From assembly GCF_026151205.1 (NCBI RefSeq), contig NC_087073.1, positions 372,001 to 436,000 on the forward strand: a DNA stretch of 64,000 nt, read 5' to 3'. The translations under genes and the position numbers were made by a program. The stretch comes from Bolinopsis microptera (Eukaryota > Ctenophora > Tentaculata > Lobata > Bolinopsidae). Positions within the stretch are counted from its first letter, which is position 1; each line of letters starts with the position of its first letter. The notes beneath the pieces were generated by a model. That model was not told the origin of the DNA. It was given only the letters and a program-made list of their open reading frames with translations, and did not search any database. Shown here one piece after another: positions 1-10,962 of this stretch.

Positions 1-1241
1 TAACAGCAGATTAGCTACGCGTGATACAGCTACTGACACAGCATCTACACAGGATTTAACAGCAGATTAGCTACACGTGATACAGCTACTGACACAGCAT
101 CTACACAGGATTTAACAGCAGATTAGCTACACGTGATACAGCTACTGACACAGCATCTACACAGGATTTAACAGCAGATTAGCTACACGTGATACAGATA
201 CTGACACAGCATCTACACAGGATTTAACAGCAGATTAGCTACACGTGATACAACTACTGACAAGGCATCTACACAGGTTTTAAAAGTAGATTAGCTACAC
301 GTGATACAGCTACTGACACAGCATCTACACAGGATTTAACAGCAGATTAGCTACACGTGATACAGATACTGACACAGCATCTACACAGGATTTAACAGCA
401 GATTAGCTACACGTGATTCAGCTACTGACACAGCATCTACACAGGATTTAACAGCAGATTAGCTACACGTGATACAGATACTGACACAGCATCTACACAG
501 GATTTAACAGCAGATTAGCTACACGTGATACAGCTACTGACACAGCATCTACACAGGATTTAACAGCAGATTAGCTACACGTGATACAGATACTGACACA
601 GTATCTACACAGGATTTAACAGCAGATTAGCTACACGTGATACAGCTACTGACACAGCATCTACACAGGATTTAACAGCAGATTAGCTACACGTGATACA
701 GCTACTGACACAGCATCTACACAGGATTTAACAGCAGATTAGCTACACGTGATACAGCTACTGACACAGCATCTACACAGGATTTAACAGCAGATTAGCT
801 ACACGTGATACAGCTACTGACACAGCATCTACACAGGATTTAACAGCAGATTAGCTACACGTGATACAGCTACTGACACAGCATCTACACAGGATTTAAC
901 AGCAGATTAGTTACACGTGATACAGCTACTGACACAGCATCTACACAGGATTTAACAGCAGATTAGCTACACGTGATACAGCTACTGACACAGCATCTAC
1001 ACAGGATTTAACAGCAGATTAGCTACACGTGATACAGCTACTGACACAGCATCTACACAGGATTTAACAGCAGATTAGCTACACGTGATACAGCTACTGA
1101 CACAGCATCTACACAGGATTTAACAGCAGATTAGCTACACGTGATACAGCTACTGACACAGCATCTACACAGGATTTAACAGCAGATTAGCTACACGTGA
1201 TACAGCTACTGACACAGCATCTACACAGGATTTAACAGCAT
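1..1241. repeat. 56-bp tandem satellite, about 22 copies
   Basis: A unit containing TTAACAGCAGATTAGCTACA and CTACTGACACAGCATCTACA recurs every 56 bases up to about 1240. The array runs off the left edge of the window. Copies differ by single bases, for example CAGCTACTG versus CAGATACTG. Stops occur in every unit, so the array is not coding. Confidence 0.97.
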
Positions 1242-2289
1242 TAACTCAGCTCAGGATGTACATAACAATCTGACTCACGCAAGATTTCAATTCATCATAA
1301 TTTATAATAATAAACTCGTGGCCACGATCAGTTGTGAGAAAACATGATTAAAGATGACATAATTTTTAGTACTACTGCTATTTGTAGAACCCACATTCTA
1401 GCAGAGATTGCAGAGTAACATGATATCCTGAAACTCATTGCAGCGCACCACGTGACACCACGTGACAGCACCACGTGACACCATGTGACAGTACCACGTG
1501 ACACCATGTGACACCACGTGACCGGTAACTCATCCATTTCATTACATTACTCTACATCTATAATCTAATAATGTCGTGTGATCTATTCTCTGTTCTCTCT
1601 AGTTTGTAAGCCCTCGTTTTTTCATTGTGCTCCTCTGATTTACCAACTTAATTATCCGCAGCGTCGATATTTATTTGGTAGGTGTTATCAAATATGTTGA
1701 GTCAAATTCTGAGTTAAAACGTCATGCAATATGTATAGTATATCGCCCGATGGTATAGCGGGCTCACAGCGGGCTGTAACAGCGGGCCGGGATATATCAG
1801 GTCTTCTAACTAGCGGGCTGCGCGGGCCTGCTGGCGCAAATATAGCCCGCTGGTGGATATATTATATATTATGTATAAAATTAGAATTGATCTCCTTTTA
1901 ATTAGATGTACACTTAATGGCTGATCATTATGTTCGCATACATTTACAGGCAGCAGTGTTGAAAACAGAATATATTGTTTGAAGACACGCTTCAGTACTA
2001 AGATATTCAATCTACTTCCTAACTGTGTAATCACTGCTAACTCTCGAGAGGAACCTAGTGCACACTTCAGGTTAATTCTTTGATTTACAACTCTTCATCA
2101 TCGTTGGCATTTTTAAAACCTCTCTGTATTATTTTCAAAATTCTATTATACGAGTTATTCTCATATTTCGTTAAAACTGTTATTTTATGTTCGCATTTGT
2201 ATTGCATGATATTCAATCACAAAATGATTAACCTGCTCATCTCAGTGCTCGTATCAGTGCTCAGTGAGTAACAAGATGTTGTATTTTAG
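1242..2289. other. Gene-poor spacer with E-box cluster and GCGGGCT-rich patch
   Basis: No convincing coding region is present. Short open frames here have no recognisable motif. The stretch holds a CACGTG cluster (1449-1520) and, at about 1745-1855, repeated GCGGGCT/AGCCCGC words in a locally GC-rich patch inside AT-rich DNA. The remainder is unremarkable AT-rich sequence. Confidence 0.6.
1449..1520. promoter_or_regulatory. Cluster of seven E-boxes
   Basis: Five perfect CACGTG palindromes (starting at 1449, 1459, 1472, 1495, 1515) and two CATGTG variants (1482, 1505) occur within 72 bases, separated by short AC-rich spacers. CACGTG is the classical bHLH (Myc/Max, USF, Clock) binding core. 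It could equally be a degenerate microsatellite of CACGTGACAC; function is inferred only. Confidence 0.4.
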
Positions 2290-2375
2290 GTACCAGAATC
2301 CGGTCAGCGATCAAGCAGCGTATTCCAATTTCTTTCTAAATTAGAAATAGAACAACCTTGATCTTGAATATCAAG
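2290..2375 (+). other. Putative non-coding 5' exon, cassette copy 1
   Basis: The block starts after TATTTTAG, which could serve as a 3' splice site, and ends at ATCAAG followed by GTAAGA, a good 5' splice site. It contains no ATG. A related block lies at 2601-2679 with the same two boundary signals. Both lie upstream of the NERD-helicase ORF, where TTTATCTCAG at 2837-2846 could be the receiving acceptor. This is inference from splice-like signals and from duplication; no transcript evidence is available. Confidence 0.35.
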
Positions 2376-2600
2376 GTAAGAATATGTATGTTTACTAGCA
2401 CTTGACTGTTTTACAAGATCTTGAAGTTGATATTCCAATATAAGTCTTTAATCTAGACTAATAGTCATCCCTATTATACGGCTCCTCATTCTCCATCCTA
2501 AACAATAATTTAAAATATTCCAGCCCACACATCAGTAGTCCAATCTTATCAAAAAATGAACTACATTGCTCGCAATAATTGACAGGATATTATATTTTAG

Positions 2601-2679
2601 GTACCAGAGTCCGGTCAGAGATTAAGCTGCGTTTCCGATATTTTCCTACTAAAGATCAACATTTATCTTCAATATTAAG
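2601..2679 (+). other. Putative non-coding 5' exon, cassette copy 2
   Basis: This is a diverged copy of 2290-2375. It shares TTTTAG before the start, GTACCAGAGTCCGGTCAG at the start, and AAG followed by GTAATA at the end. It has no ATG. The conserved edges suggest a duplicated leader exon or a small repeat that carries splice-like ends. Confidence 0.35.
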
Positions 2680-2805
2680 GTAATAATATGTACGTAATAC
2701 TCGACCTCTCACAACTCCCCTTAATCAAACTCGTACTTTATCCTGAACACCTGCGGTGCCTCATCTCATTTACAAATTATGACTACTACTTATACTTTTT
2801 AAAGC

Positions 2806-2814
2806 TATAAATAG
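2806..2814 (+). promoter_or_regulatory. TATA box of the NERD-helicase gene
   Basis: TATAAATAG lies 54-62 bases upstream of the start codon at 2868, a workable distance for a short 5' leader. The start context ACAATGG is favourable. A splice acceptor-like TTTATCTCAG lies between the TATA and the ATG, so a spliced leader is an alternative. Confidence 0.5.
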
Positions 2815-2867
2815 CTTTAAACTTATAACAGTTTCATTTATCTCAGAATATCTTGATTTACTGAACA

Positions 2868-5087
2868 ATGGACAACTATTTAAAGAACGGACAAGAAATA
2901 TTCCTCAAGTTCTGCACTTCTGATGACAAACGACCCACTGATGACAAACGACCCACTATGCTGCCAAGAGCTCCAGATCAGACGTATATAGACAGGTACC
3001 CGGAAAGTAGTGGTTTCAGAGACCAACGAAAACGTCAGTCTGATTATGAGGCCGAAGTTATGGTGTATAGGGCATTGGAGAAATTATCGGACGGTAAGAT
3101 CGTCGTTCTTCATAACTTTGAATTCACGCACCACCAATATTGTTTGTGTGATCAGAGTCATTTGCGGGACAAAAAGACGTGCAAAGGGTGCAAGAACTCG
3201 TCGAATAAGGAAGGGGAATGTGATTTTTTAATTTTATGTCCAGGCTCCATTGTTATAATCGAAGTTAAGAACATGTCGCACATTGAAATCGATGATGTTG
3301 CGGTTGACAAGGAAAATCATTTCCGAGCATTATCTGGTACGTTCACAAAATCGGTTGACCAGAGAAAGAAGATAGAATCTCTGATTCAATGTATAGACAA
3401 GGACATAACTATCCGGCAGTTCACTGCGTATCCTAATTTCAGTAATCAATTTAAAGGACAGTTCCAGGCTAGTGAAGATACAAAACTTCAGCTAAGCGAT
3501 TCAGAATTATCAACTGTGATATTTCATGAGGACATTGTCGATGGTAACAAGATCAACGATAACAATAATAGGGAACCCATAACTGCAGGAACATCAGAGG
3601 AACCAGCCCTGAAGAAGAGAAAAATTATTTCTCTCGGTTTTGACATCTCATCAGACGAGGACTTATCAAATTTTGGTTTTTGGTGGAATAACAACGCAAC
3701 AATAGCTCAAGATACAAGAATTAATCATGATGCCTTTCAGAAAGTTAGAAATATGTTACTCGCTATCTGGGCTACCGATAAAAACTGCGATCAATCGAAA
3801 TGTAGTTTAGCAAACTGCATATTAAACATTGATGAACGGCTCAGATCAGGAAAATTTACATTTTTACCAAAAAAAGGGAAGAATTCTGTACAGAATCCTG
3901 GAGTTGTAACAGCTCCTGATGTTATCAGAAACTTCGTTAAAGTGGAGAACCTGACAGTAGAACAATGTAAAGCGTTCGAATCAAGCGAGAATCTGTTGTG
4001 GATTAATGGACCCGCTGGAGCGGGGAAAAGTGTGATACTTTGCGGTCGAATAATCAAACTTGTACAACTAAATGAGGACAATAAAGTTGTGTTATTCAAA
4101 TTCGGCGGTAAAGGTAACAACTGTCAGCTTTATCAGCGTGCATTAAAGAATGCTGATGTAGAATACGAAGAGGCCAGCATGTCTGACGTCACAGTTACTC
4201 TAAGATCAGAGAGTAAGTGTAAAGTTATCATTGTAGAGATAACACGTGAAGATATAGAGGAGTTAACAGATACAATCAGTGCTGTGACCAACTGTCACAT
4301 ATTTATTGATGATATACAGGAGTTATTGTATTACAGTGAAACTGAGGAGTTTAGTGTTCTGATGGACAAGTTGTTATCTTTAGAGTGCTCTGTCATGGTT
4401 GCATGTGACATGGCACAGGCTTATTGGAATTTTAGTAAAGAAGAAATTATTGACAGACTAAGAATGATAACTGTCAAACTATCATCCACTCAGTTGGTAC
4501 GTTTATCAATGAGCCTTAGAAACACATGTGATTTATCTGACATCCTACGTGTAATACGAGAACAATTAAGAGAATCATATTCAGAAATACCTGATGTATT
4601 AGATATGATTTTACCTACACAATTACAAGGACACTTCATACACGGTACATTACCTGTCATACATGTGTTTAATGATTTCAATGTTACTAGTATTATGCAT
4701 GTATTTAATAATGAGCTTGATAGATTGTGTGATGCATTAAATTATTCTAATATAGGTATAGTATACGATGATGTCACTAGTAGTGTAATGTCACTAGTTA
4801 AGAACAGTGTTAATATGAGATGTGGTAACACTGATAGTAAGATTGCAGTGTGTAGCAGTTGGGCTAGTTATTCTGCTCAGTGGCCAGCTGTAATAGTACT
4901 GCACACAGTGAGGCACAGAGTGTGGTACAATGAGGATGACCTGACTCGACTTTACTTAACGTTATCCAGAGCACGTGTTTACTGCTCTGTTGTTATATAC
5001 AGAGGGGAGGGTTATACATACAATACACCTCACATGTTACGTTTGTTACGTAAACTGAGTAGCTTTGCTCGTATTATACGGCATTAA
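2868..5087 (+). CDS. NERD-domain / SF1 helicase-like protein
   Basis: This is a single-exon reading frame of 739 aa. Residues ~58-180 resemble the nuclease-related (NERD) domain: an early glutamate region (YEAEVMVYRAL), then GECDF at 116-120 and IIEVKN at 130-135, matching the E..D..ExK pattern of restriction-like nucleases. A Cys-rich insert (CLCD at 92-95, CKGC at 105-108) could bind zinc. The C-terminal half is an SF1/DUF2075-type helicase: Walker A GPAGAGKS (~381-388), Walker B HIFIDDIQEL (~477-486), a CDMAQAYW stretch like motif III, LSMSLRNT, and motif VI-like YLTLSRAR (~697-704). In bacteria NERD is often fused to UvrD-like helicases; metazoan Schlafen proteins also carry DUF2075-like helicases. 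A nucleic-acid processing or antiviral role is inference. The N-terminus has a six-residue duplication (DDKRPT twice). The gene stands alone; the absence of introns could mean retroposition or lateral transfer. Confidence 0.85.
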   Translation: MDNYLKNGQEIFLKFCTSDDKRPTDDKRPTMLPRAPDQTYIDRYPESSGFRDQRKRQSDYEAEVMVYRALEKLSDGKIVVLHNFEFTHHQYCLCDQSHLRDKKTCKGCKNSSNKEGECDFLILCPGSIVIIEVKNMSHIEIDDVAVDKENHFRALSGTFTKSVDQRKKIESLIQCIDKDITIRQFTAYPNFSNQFKGQFQASEDTKLQLSDSELSTVIFHEDIVDGNKINDNNNREPITAGTSEEPALKKRKIISLGFDISSDEDLSNFGFWWNNNATIAQDTRINHDAFQKVRNMLLAIWATDKNCDQSKCSLANCILNIDERLRSGKFTFLPKKGKNSVQNPGVVTAPDVIRNFVKVENLTVEQCKAFESSENLLWINGPAGAGKSVILCGRIIKLVQLNEDNKVVLFKFGGKGNNCQLYQRALKNADVEYEEASMSDVTVTLRSESKCKVIIVEITREDIEELTDTISAVTNCHIFIDDIQELLYYSETEEFSVLMDKLLSLECSVMVACDMAQAYWNFSKEEIIDRLRMITVKLSSTQLVRLSMSLRNTCDLSDILRVIREQLRESYSEIPDVLDMILPTQLQGHFIHGTLPVIHVFNDFNVTSIMHVFNNELDRLCDALNYSNIGIVYDDVTSSVMSLVKNSVNMRCGNTDSKIAVCSSWASYSAQWPAVIVLHTVRHRVWYNEDDLTRLYLTLSRARVYCSVVIYRGEGYTYNTPHMLRLLRKLSSFARIIRH

Positions 5088-5212
5088 ATTTAATGGTACT
5101 GTGTAATAACGTTGGTGGGTGACTAGTTCTATTTTTCAGAAACATGTATACACAAGCCTTTAATGTGTGGCTATTGATTTCATATGAAATAATTGACGAT
5201 TTTCGAAATTTT

Positions 5213-5289
5213 GACCCAACCGGGATTCGAACTCGCAACCTCCGGGTTAAAGGCCCAAGACTATCAACCAATTACGCCACTGAGGCGAC
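5213..5289 (-). pseudogene. tRNA-Lys-like sequence, probably a SINE head
   Basis: Read on the minus strand, it has an A box (TGGCGTAATTGG) and a B box (GAGTTCGAATCC), with a possible five-pair anticodon stem around loop CCTTTAA (anticodon TTT). The acceptor ends do not pair and the T stem is poor, so a functional tRNA is unlikely. A tRNA-derived SINE 5' head or tRNA pseudogene fits better; no A-rich tail was located. Confidence 0.6.
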
Positions 5290-7159
5290 ATTTGTACAAA
5301 TATATTAAGCTAGCAATTATGACTTGCAGATAATTTCACCCACTAACCTAAGTATTACTATTATTTAATTGTGTTTCCTTTTTGATTTATTGCTAAATAT
5401 TACAGTGTTTTTGTATCGAAATGTTTCATACAATAATATAAATGCGCCAGAATGAACATAGTAATTATATTTTTCATTCGTGGTTTGGAAACAACAAAAT
5501 TACCCCAAAATATAAAGAGTGTCAAAAAGTAAAAAGTAAAACGGGACCACTAGTCTACCTAATAAACTATTGACTATTGATATAATTCGTTTACAGTTAT
5601 AATAGCAGAAAATAGAGTTTAATTTTGTAAACTATTAAGTGCAGAACATGAAACTGGATTTTGAGAATAGCAAAACATTTGTCCGGAAAACGTATCCATC
5701 CTATAAAACCGATAAAATTTATTCACAATTGTACACGAAAAAAAAACGTAGATCATAGATCGCGGCTCAACGTTGCGCATGACTGATGACTGGTGATTAA
5801 AACTTTCAACGAAAGCAAAGAGAACAGAACGCAACTAAATTGTCCGATTGTATTTGTATGCGCGCGCGATTTCCAAAAAACTGCACGTGTCGCATTAAGT
5901 GCTATCAAATCATTCCATAGGCGCAGGTTATAAATATATCTCCACTGAAAACACACTCCCTAATTGCGCGCATTGCAGTATGACTTATGAGTAATTTCCT
6001 TCAAACTTCATGAATTGTGAATAGAGATCAAATATTTTACAATTTATTCAGAATAAATATATCAATATAGCTATGCCTATGCGCTTATATAAATTACTTG
6101 GAATGCTTTTGAAATAAAATAAAAAGCTCAAAAACGCTGCTGTCCTATTTGGAAATGGATGATGATTAATTAATTTTATAGTAATTACTGATACTCAAGT
6201 TCTAAGGAATGATATCAGAACAATATAGTTCAAGATTATACCATCCGAACTCGCTGACTGACTTTTAAGATATCATTATCCTGCTTGGTACAAAGAGTTT
6301 CGAGAACGCTTGGGCTCAAAATATCATAGCGACATTGAGGCCACAGTCAGGCCCAATATTAAGGTTCAGGCACTGCGACTGAGTCATTTAGAAATATGAC
6401 GCCACAGAATAAATTTATTTGTTCTGCTCATCACCAAAACAATATATAAGTAATTATTATATTGAATAGTTGTGAAGAAGGCATTTGTACTCGATAATTT
6501 GTTAGCTAATTTCTTCGATATTAATAGTTATTTACTGACCTTTGTCTTGGTGTAATAGTAAGAGACCTTGTTAGTCATGTAATGCTGATCCAGTTAGTGA
6601 CGAGCTATGAAGTAACTATTCGACCCCATCAGTCATCAATGCTGATCGTGTCAGTGACGAGTTACAGAGTTATAAAGAAATCAATGAAGACCTAATTAAT
6701 TTCCTCGGTCCATGAAGATATTCCTCTGGTATCTGGATCCCAGGATCCCTCCTGGCCTGCGTCTGCAGATATAAAGTACCAGGACCTGATCAATGTGGAA
6801 TCCAAGGAATAATTTCTTTCTATATATTCTCATGGGAACCGGACACAAGGGCGGTACTTTCTTAAAAGGGTAGACACGAGGGCGAATCATGTAAATCACT
6901 TTAAAAGCAAACTGATCAAAAATAAAACGAAAGTCATTTCATCGGGGCAATAATAATCAAATCACTTTAAAGACAACTTAAATGTAACAACAAAACGCTT
7001 AAATATTCATCACATGTTACTCTATTAAAAACCAATTTAAATAAAAATATTTGTATATTATAACGATTTGCCTATGTGAACTAAAAAATATTCTGCATTG
7101 ATAATTTTTTGAGATTTCATTAATCTTATACAAGTTGTGACGAGGCACAATTACAATTT
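5290..7159. other. AT-rich gene-poor DNA
   Basis: No supported gene is seen. Part of it (5918-6138) belongs to a dispersed repeat found twice more in the window. Around 6575-6665 a short direct duplication (AATGCTGATC... CAGTGACGAG) occurs. The short open frames have no domain-like sequence. Confidence 0.6.
5918..6138 (+). repeat. Diverged dispersed repeat, copy 1 of 3
   Basis: This stretch aligns by eye with 9493-9695 and 25824-26028. Shared words include AATTGCGCGCATTGC, CTTTCAAACTTCATGAAT and AAGCTCAAAAACGCTGCT. The later two copies are close to each other because they lie in the large duplication; this one is clearly older. Confidence 0.7.
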
Positions 7160-7306
7160 GGGGACGTTCACATAATATTACGTGATCAACCGAGCGGGAG
7201 GGGGGTCTCCAAATGATTACGTGTAAAACTGATTACGGAAGGGGGGGGGGGGGGGGGGGGGGGGGGAATTGTTCAAAAATTGATTATGTAATATGTGAAC
7301 GACCCC
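7160..7306. mobile_element. MITE with ~28-bp inverted ends and a 26-G run
   Basis: Left end GGGGACGTTCACATAATA and right end ATATGTGAACGACCCC are imperfect inverted complements, continuing into TACGTGATCAA and TTGATTATGTA. The 147-bp interior is G-rich and includes an uninterrupted run of 26 G (7241-7266). A target-site duplication is not obvious. The superfamily is undetermined. Confidence 0.7.
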
Positions 7307-7369
7307 TTTATAGTATCGTAAGGCTGTCCACAAATAAATAGCCATGTTCACCACATCCCGACCATCATA

Positions 7370-7560
7370 ACCATAACCATGGTAACCATTATAACCATGG
7401 TAACCATTATAACCATGGTAACCATTATAACCATGGTAACCATTATAACCATGGTAACCATTATAACCATGGTAACCATTGTAACCATGGTAACCATTAT
7501 AACCATGGTAACCATTATAACCATGGTAACCATTATAACCATGATAACCATTATAACCAC
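7370..7560. repeat. 18-bp tandem repeat (GGTAACCATTATAACCAT)
   Basis: About ten nearly perfect 18-bp units. A detached block of the same unit occurs at about 7874-7925. Open frames on both strands (repeating VTMVIM or VTIITM) are consequences of the repeat length being a multiple of three, not genes. Confidence 0.95.
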
Positions 7561-7835
7561 TAGCAGGAACCCGTCTAACCCTAAAGTGGTGTCAAGACTC
7601 AAGAGACTAAAATAATTATTACCTATTTAATTCGCGTTTTTGACACCACTTGGGGGTCCAAATTTTGGTCTCTAAAACTCCTATTTCTTGGCCAATTTTT
7701 TATTTTTTCATGCTGATTTGAAAGCCATTAAAGCATTTGACCCAGTCAATAAAGTTTCAGTTGTATATCTTTTACGGTTTTTGCGGAAAGTCGTGTTAAA
7801 GTTGATGCCGTGGTGTCAGTAAAATGGCACGGATA
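7556..7835 (+). repeat. Dispersed repeat R1, uninterrupted copy
   Basis: Shares CTAGCAGGAACCC, CTAAAGTGGTGTCAAGAC, TTTTTGACACCACTTGG and TTTTACGGTTTTTGCGGAA with 41218-42050, and its first ~140 bp with 53642-53836. AAGTGGTGTCAAGAC and TTGACACCACTT are inverted relative to each other. Compared with this copy, the 41-kb copy has an additional ~0.5 kb in the middle. Confidence 0.75.
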
Positions 7836-8609
7836 AATAAATATATATATATCGTCTCGCTTTATATATAGTAAGATGGTAACCATTATAACCATGGTAA
7901 CCATTATAACCATGGTAACCATGATATTTATAATTATGTCCCGGAACATTTTTACAGGCCCACTATCCTACCACTGGCCTAAATATCCTACCACTAGCCT
8001 ACCTAAAGTATGAACAACCTTAACACCCATAATAAAGCAGGACATTTTCCTTATATTTCATTCAAACACGATTAATTTTCTGTGTAATATTAACTTTGGA
8101 ATAAATCTGTCATCTTACAAATTATTCTTATTAAAAAATTGTAATTTCCATGAACACTTAATCATTATCTCTTGGGAAACAATTGCCTGTAATAAATGAT
8201 TAATCAAAAACTTGATACTTGATAGTAAAGTTGGTCTCTATCAAAACCCAACATAATGCTAACCAAACTGTGTTTATACAACATGCACATTGCACATCAT
8301 CTGACATCATGCTGCCTTGCTCAATTTCAAGTGTAGAGAAACATTCGACACATTGCACATCTTTTTAAATTTCCAAAATTTAAAAAGCTGGGATCGACTG
8401 TAAAATAGTATAGAAATAAGTGCCCTTCGTAACATTTATTCCTCTCAATTGAAAAAACGACGAAGGTGTAAAGTATGAAACAGCATGAATCGTGATGTGA
8501 AGATTAGGTGCACTCCGGCCTTGTGTAAAATGATGCAGGAAAGGAGGTTTAAATATGAAGTAATATGGCGTAAAATGTACATAATATCGCAGTTCATAAA
8601 AGCACAAAA
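7836..8609. other. Gene-poor DNA
   Basis: Contains a short residual block of the 18-bp repeat and otherwise AT-rich sequence. I see no gene, RNA or mobile-element structure here. Confidence 0.5.
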
Positions 8610-8825
8610 ACGATTATAGAACTCTTCAGCACATAAGTTGCCGCAGGCAAAATGCGCTTCAGGTTTTCTTTATCTCCATCATTGAAGTCGACATCATCTG
8701 CATACTCAGTGTCAAGGGGAAGGCCTCGACTAGCAATGGGTGGATCTGGCCTGCCCATTGTAGTATGCGAGGATGGTCACAGATTGCACCTGCAAGTACA
8801 AATGTAAAGGCAGTCACCCTGAAAA
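8610..8825 (-). pseudogene. Reverse-transcriptase fragment (YADD region)
   Basis: The minus strand encodes a short stretch reading RGLPLDTEYADDVDF followed by DKENLKRILPAATYVLK. This matches the RT catalytic motif (YADD) and its usual downstream context in LINE-type RTs. Upstream, CTCRCNL is followed by a stop before SSHTTMGRPDPPI. Only about 70 residues survive, with no neighbouring RT motifs, so it is a retroelement relic. Confidence 0.65.
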
Positions 8826-9020
8826 GCGCCCAGCAGACTCAGAAACTGAGCTGATAGCGTTCCGTTAACGTTTACTCTAAGAACTGTGTTAGAAAAGAGG
8901 AGTCTTACTAATGTCTAATATTATTATTTAAATATAAAGAAATAAATAATTCTCTAATTAAATATAAAGGTGGCGGGTTACGGGCAATAATCGGTGTATT
9001 TATGTCTAATGTTCGTAGAA

Positions 9021-9230
9021 TTGAGTAATATATAGTATAGTAGTATAGTAGTATATTGAGTAATATATAGTATAGTAGTATAGTAGTATATTGAGTAATA
9101 TATAGTATAGTAGTATAGTAGTATATTGAGTAATATATAGTATAGTAGTATAGTAGTATATTGAGTAATATATAGTATAGAAGTATAGTAGTATATTGAG
9201 TAATATATAGAACACTGTATTCTATTGAGT
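9021..9230. repeat. 35-bp AT-rich tandem array (copy 1)
   Basis: Units of 35 bp starting TTGAGTAATATATAGTATAG, about six copies, ending with a variant unit containing GAACACTGTATTC. The same array, much longer, precedes the second copy of the large duplication. The open frames on the minus strand (ILLYYYTIYYS) arise from the repeat alone. Confidence 0.95.
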
Positions 9231-10640
9231 AATAAGTGATGACTTGACAGGTACCAGTCCACCACATCTTTAAACAATAAACATGCAGCAGTTACAAATA
9301 ATAACGAACAAACTAACAAACAAGATAGACATAACTCTGCAGTCTGCAATACGGTGGTCTATATAATGAGCGTTGTCCGGCACGTTATCCAACGTTTATG
9401 GGAAGTCTAGCTTCCCTCATTCTAATTTGTCTCACGCATTAAATTTAAAGAGTTTCAGCAGCTTGCAGCAGCGTCATGTCACTTATACGTATAGGCGCAG
9501 TTTATATAATCAAGAGGCTTGCATATTATATCTCCGCCAAAAGCACACTCCCCAAATTGCGCGCATTGCTGTAACTTCTTTCAAACTTCATGAATCGAGG
9601 AAAATTATTTTGCTATGTATTCAGAGTCAATATATGCACTTATACAAATCACTTGGAATACTTTTGAAAGAGAATAACAAGCTCAAAAACGCTACTAACG
9701 TATTTCTCCATAAAAAGCACAATAGCGTGAGAAGCTTTTGTCGAGGTGTCAGCAGCTTGCAGCAGCGTACGTCACTTATATACAACTCATTGCTCCAAAT
9801 GATTTGTCAAGTTTTTGCTTTGTCACTACAAATCCTTAGATTGTCACAAAACCCCTAACTTTGTGACACAGTTTAATTGTATTATGCAATATGAGCAGCT
9901 CAGCTACACAACAACAATTACCTACAAATTACAGGGCTCAATTCCGGTCTGCTACAGGCTAATACTCACCAGCTAGATAGGTGTTGAGTACTCTCAGCTC
10001 CGTGTAGGTAGGTAATATAATACCGCCGTGATCTAATGAAATGTCACGTTACACATCACGTTACCTTACCTGCTGACATTAAACTCGCTATTCTGAGCTC
10101 TCGGACGGGTCACGTGAAGTGCACGTGACGCATTTAATCATGTTCCTGTACTCTGGAATGCCAGTAATCTACATCCGAATGGTTTGGTTCGTCAGGCTCG
10201 TTGTGACTTGTGACTCTTTCTAATTCTCGATTTCGTGTCTTTGTAAGCTTACACTAAACCTGGCCTGTTTTATTAGCTTGTTTAAATCGACGCATCTTTG
10301 TTGACGAGACACTTATACTTCTTGGCAGGTACGTGGAATATTTATAGTAAAGAGACTTTCTGAAGTTATAAAACTCAGCTAAATTCAGCTACTCACTACC
10401 CCGAGTTTAGCTAAATTCAGCTATAAACTCGGGGTAGTGAGTACTGTTTCTTTTTCTTTTTCGTGTAACTTACTACATAATATAAATTACCAATACAATG
10501 CAGATGTTATATTAGTCTCAGTTGGGTTATTATGGCTGATACTGGAAAGTACCGTGATTTAATATAGATTTTCACCTGGCATAGCTGGGGCCTGGAGCAC
10601 TTACAATTTAGTACATCTCCAATAATAGGGACTTTACGCC
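9231..10640 (+). other. Spacer of duplication copy 1
   Basis: Closely matches 25576-26790. An open frame at 9373-9858 is not maintained in the second copy (which has indels) and shows no domain; I do not call it a gene. Includes a second copy of the 5918-6138 repeat. Confidence 0.6.
10391..10442. repeat. Perfect hairpin, 19-bp arms
   Basis: ACTCACTACCCCGAGTTTA is followed after a short loop by TAAACTCGGGGTAGTGAGT. The equivalent site in duplication copy 2 (about 26556-26577) keeps only one arm, so the hairpin was gained or lost after duplication. Confidence 0.85.
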
Positions 10641-10765
10641 CCAGTTAAGTTATGTGTTTGTGGGCAGTTTGGGGGCCTGGGACAATTACACTTTACATGT
10701 TATAACTGGCTGGGGCCTGGAGCACTTGATTTGTTATGTGTTTGTAGGCAATTTGGGGGACTGGG

Positions 10766-10840
10766 ACCGGGGGGGGGGGGGGGGTGCAGGTACTTTTTTG
10801 ATGGAACATAACCCTAAAAGTACCCGAGGGGGGGGGGGTG
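10766..10840. repeat. Two poly-G tracts
   Basis: A run of about 17 G and a second of about 10 G lie in a stretch absent from duplication copy 2. Nearby are broken relatives of the GTAC...GTAC words seen around the piggyBac gene (CTAAAAGTAC, ATAAAAGTAC). Confidence 0.7.
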
Positions 10841-10962
10841 GGTGTTTTATGAAATTTTCGAAAAGTATCATGGTACTTTTTTTGTCCCAAAAAAAAGAAG
10901 GGGTACCCCAAAACATGATTATAAAAGTACATGGTACTTTGTCATTACCAAAATGTTAGAAT

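Noticed and set aside
5213-5289. Functional tRNA-Lys gene
   Set aside because: Acceptor and T stems do not pair; only the Pol III boxes are preserved.
7348-7615. VTMVIM and VTIITM open frames on both strands
   Set aside because: The 18-bp tandem repeat is a multiple of three; no coding evidence.
9373-9858. 161-codon open frame in the duplication spacer
   Set aside because: Not preserved in the second copy (indels), no domain, overlaps a dispersed repeat.
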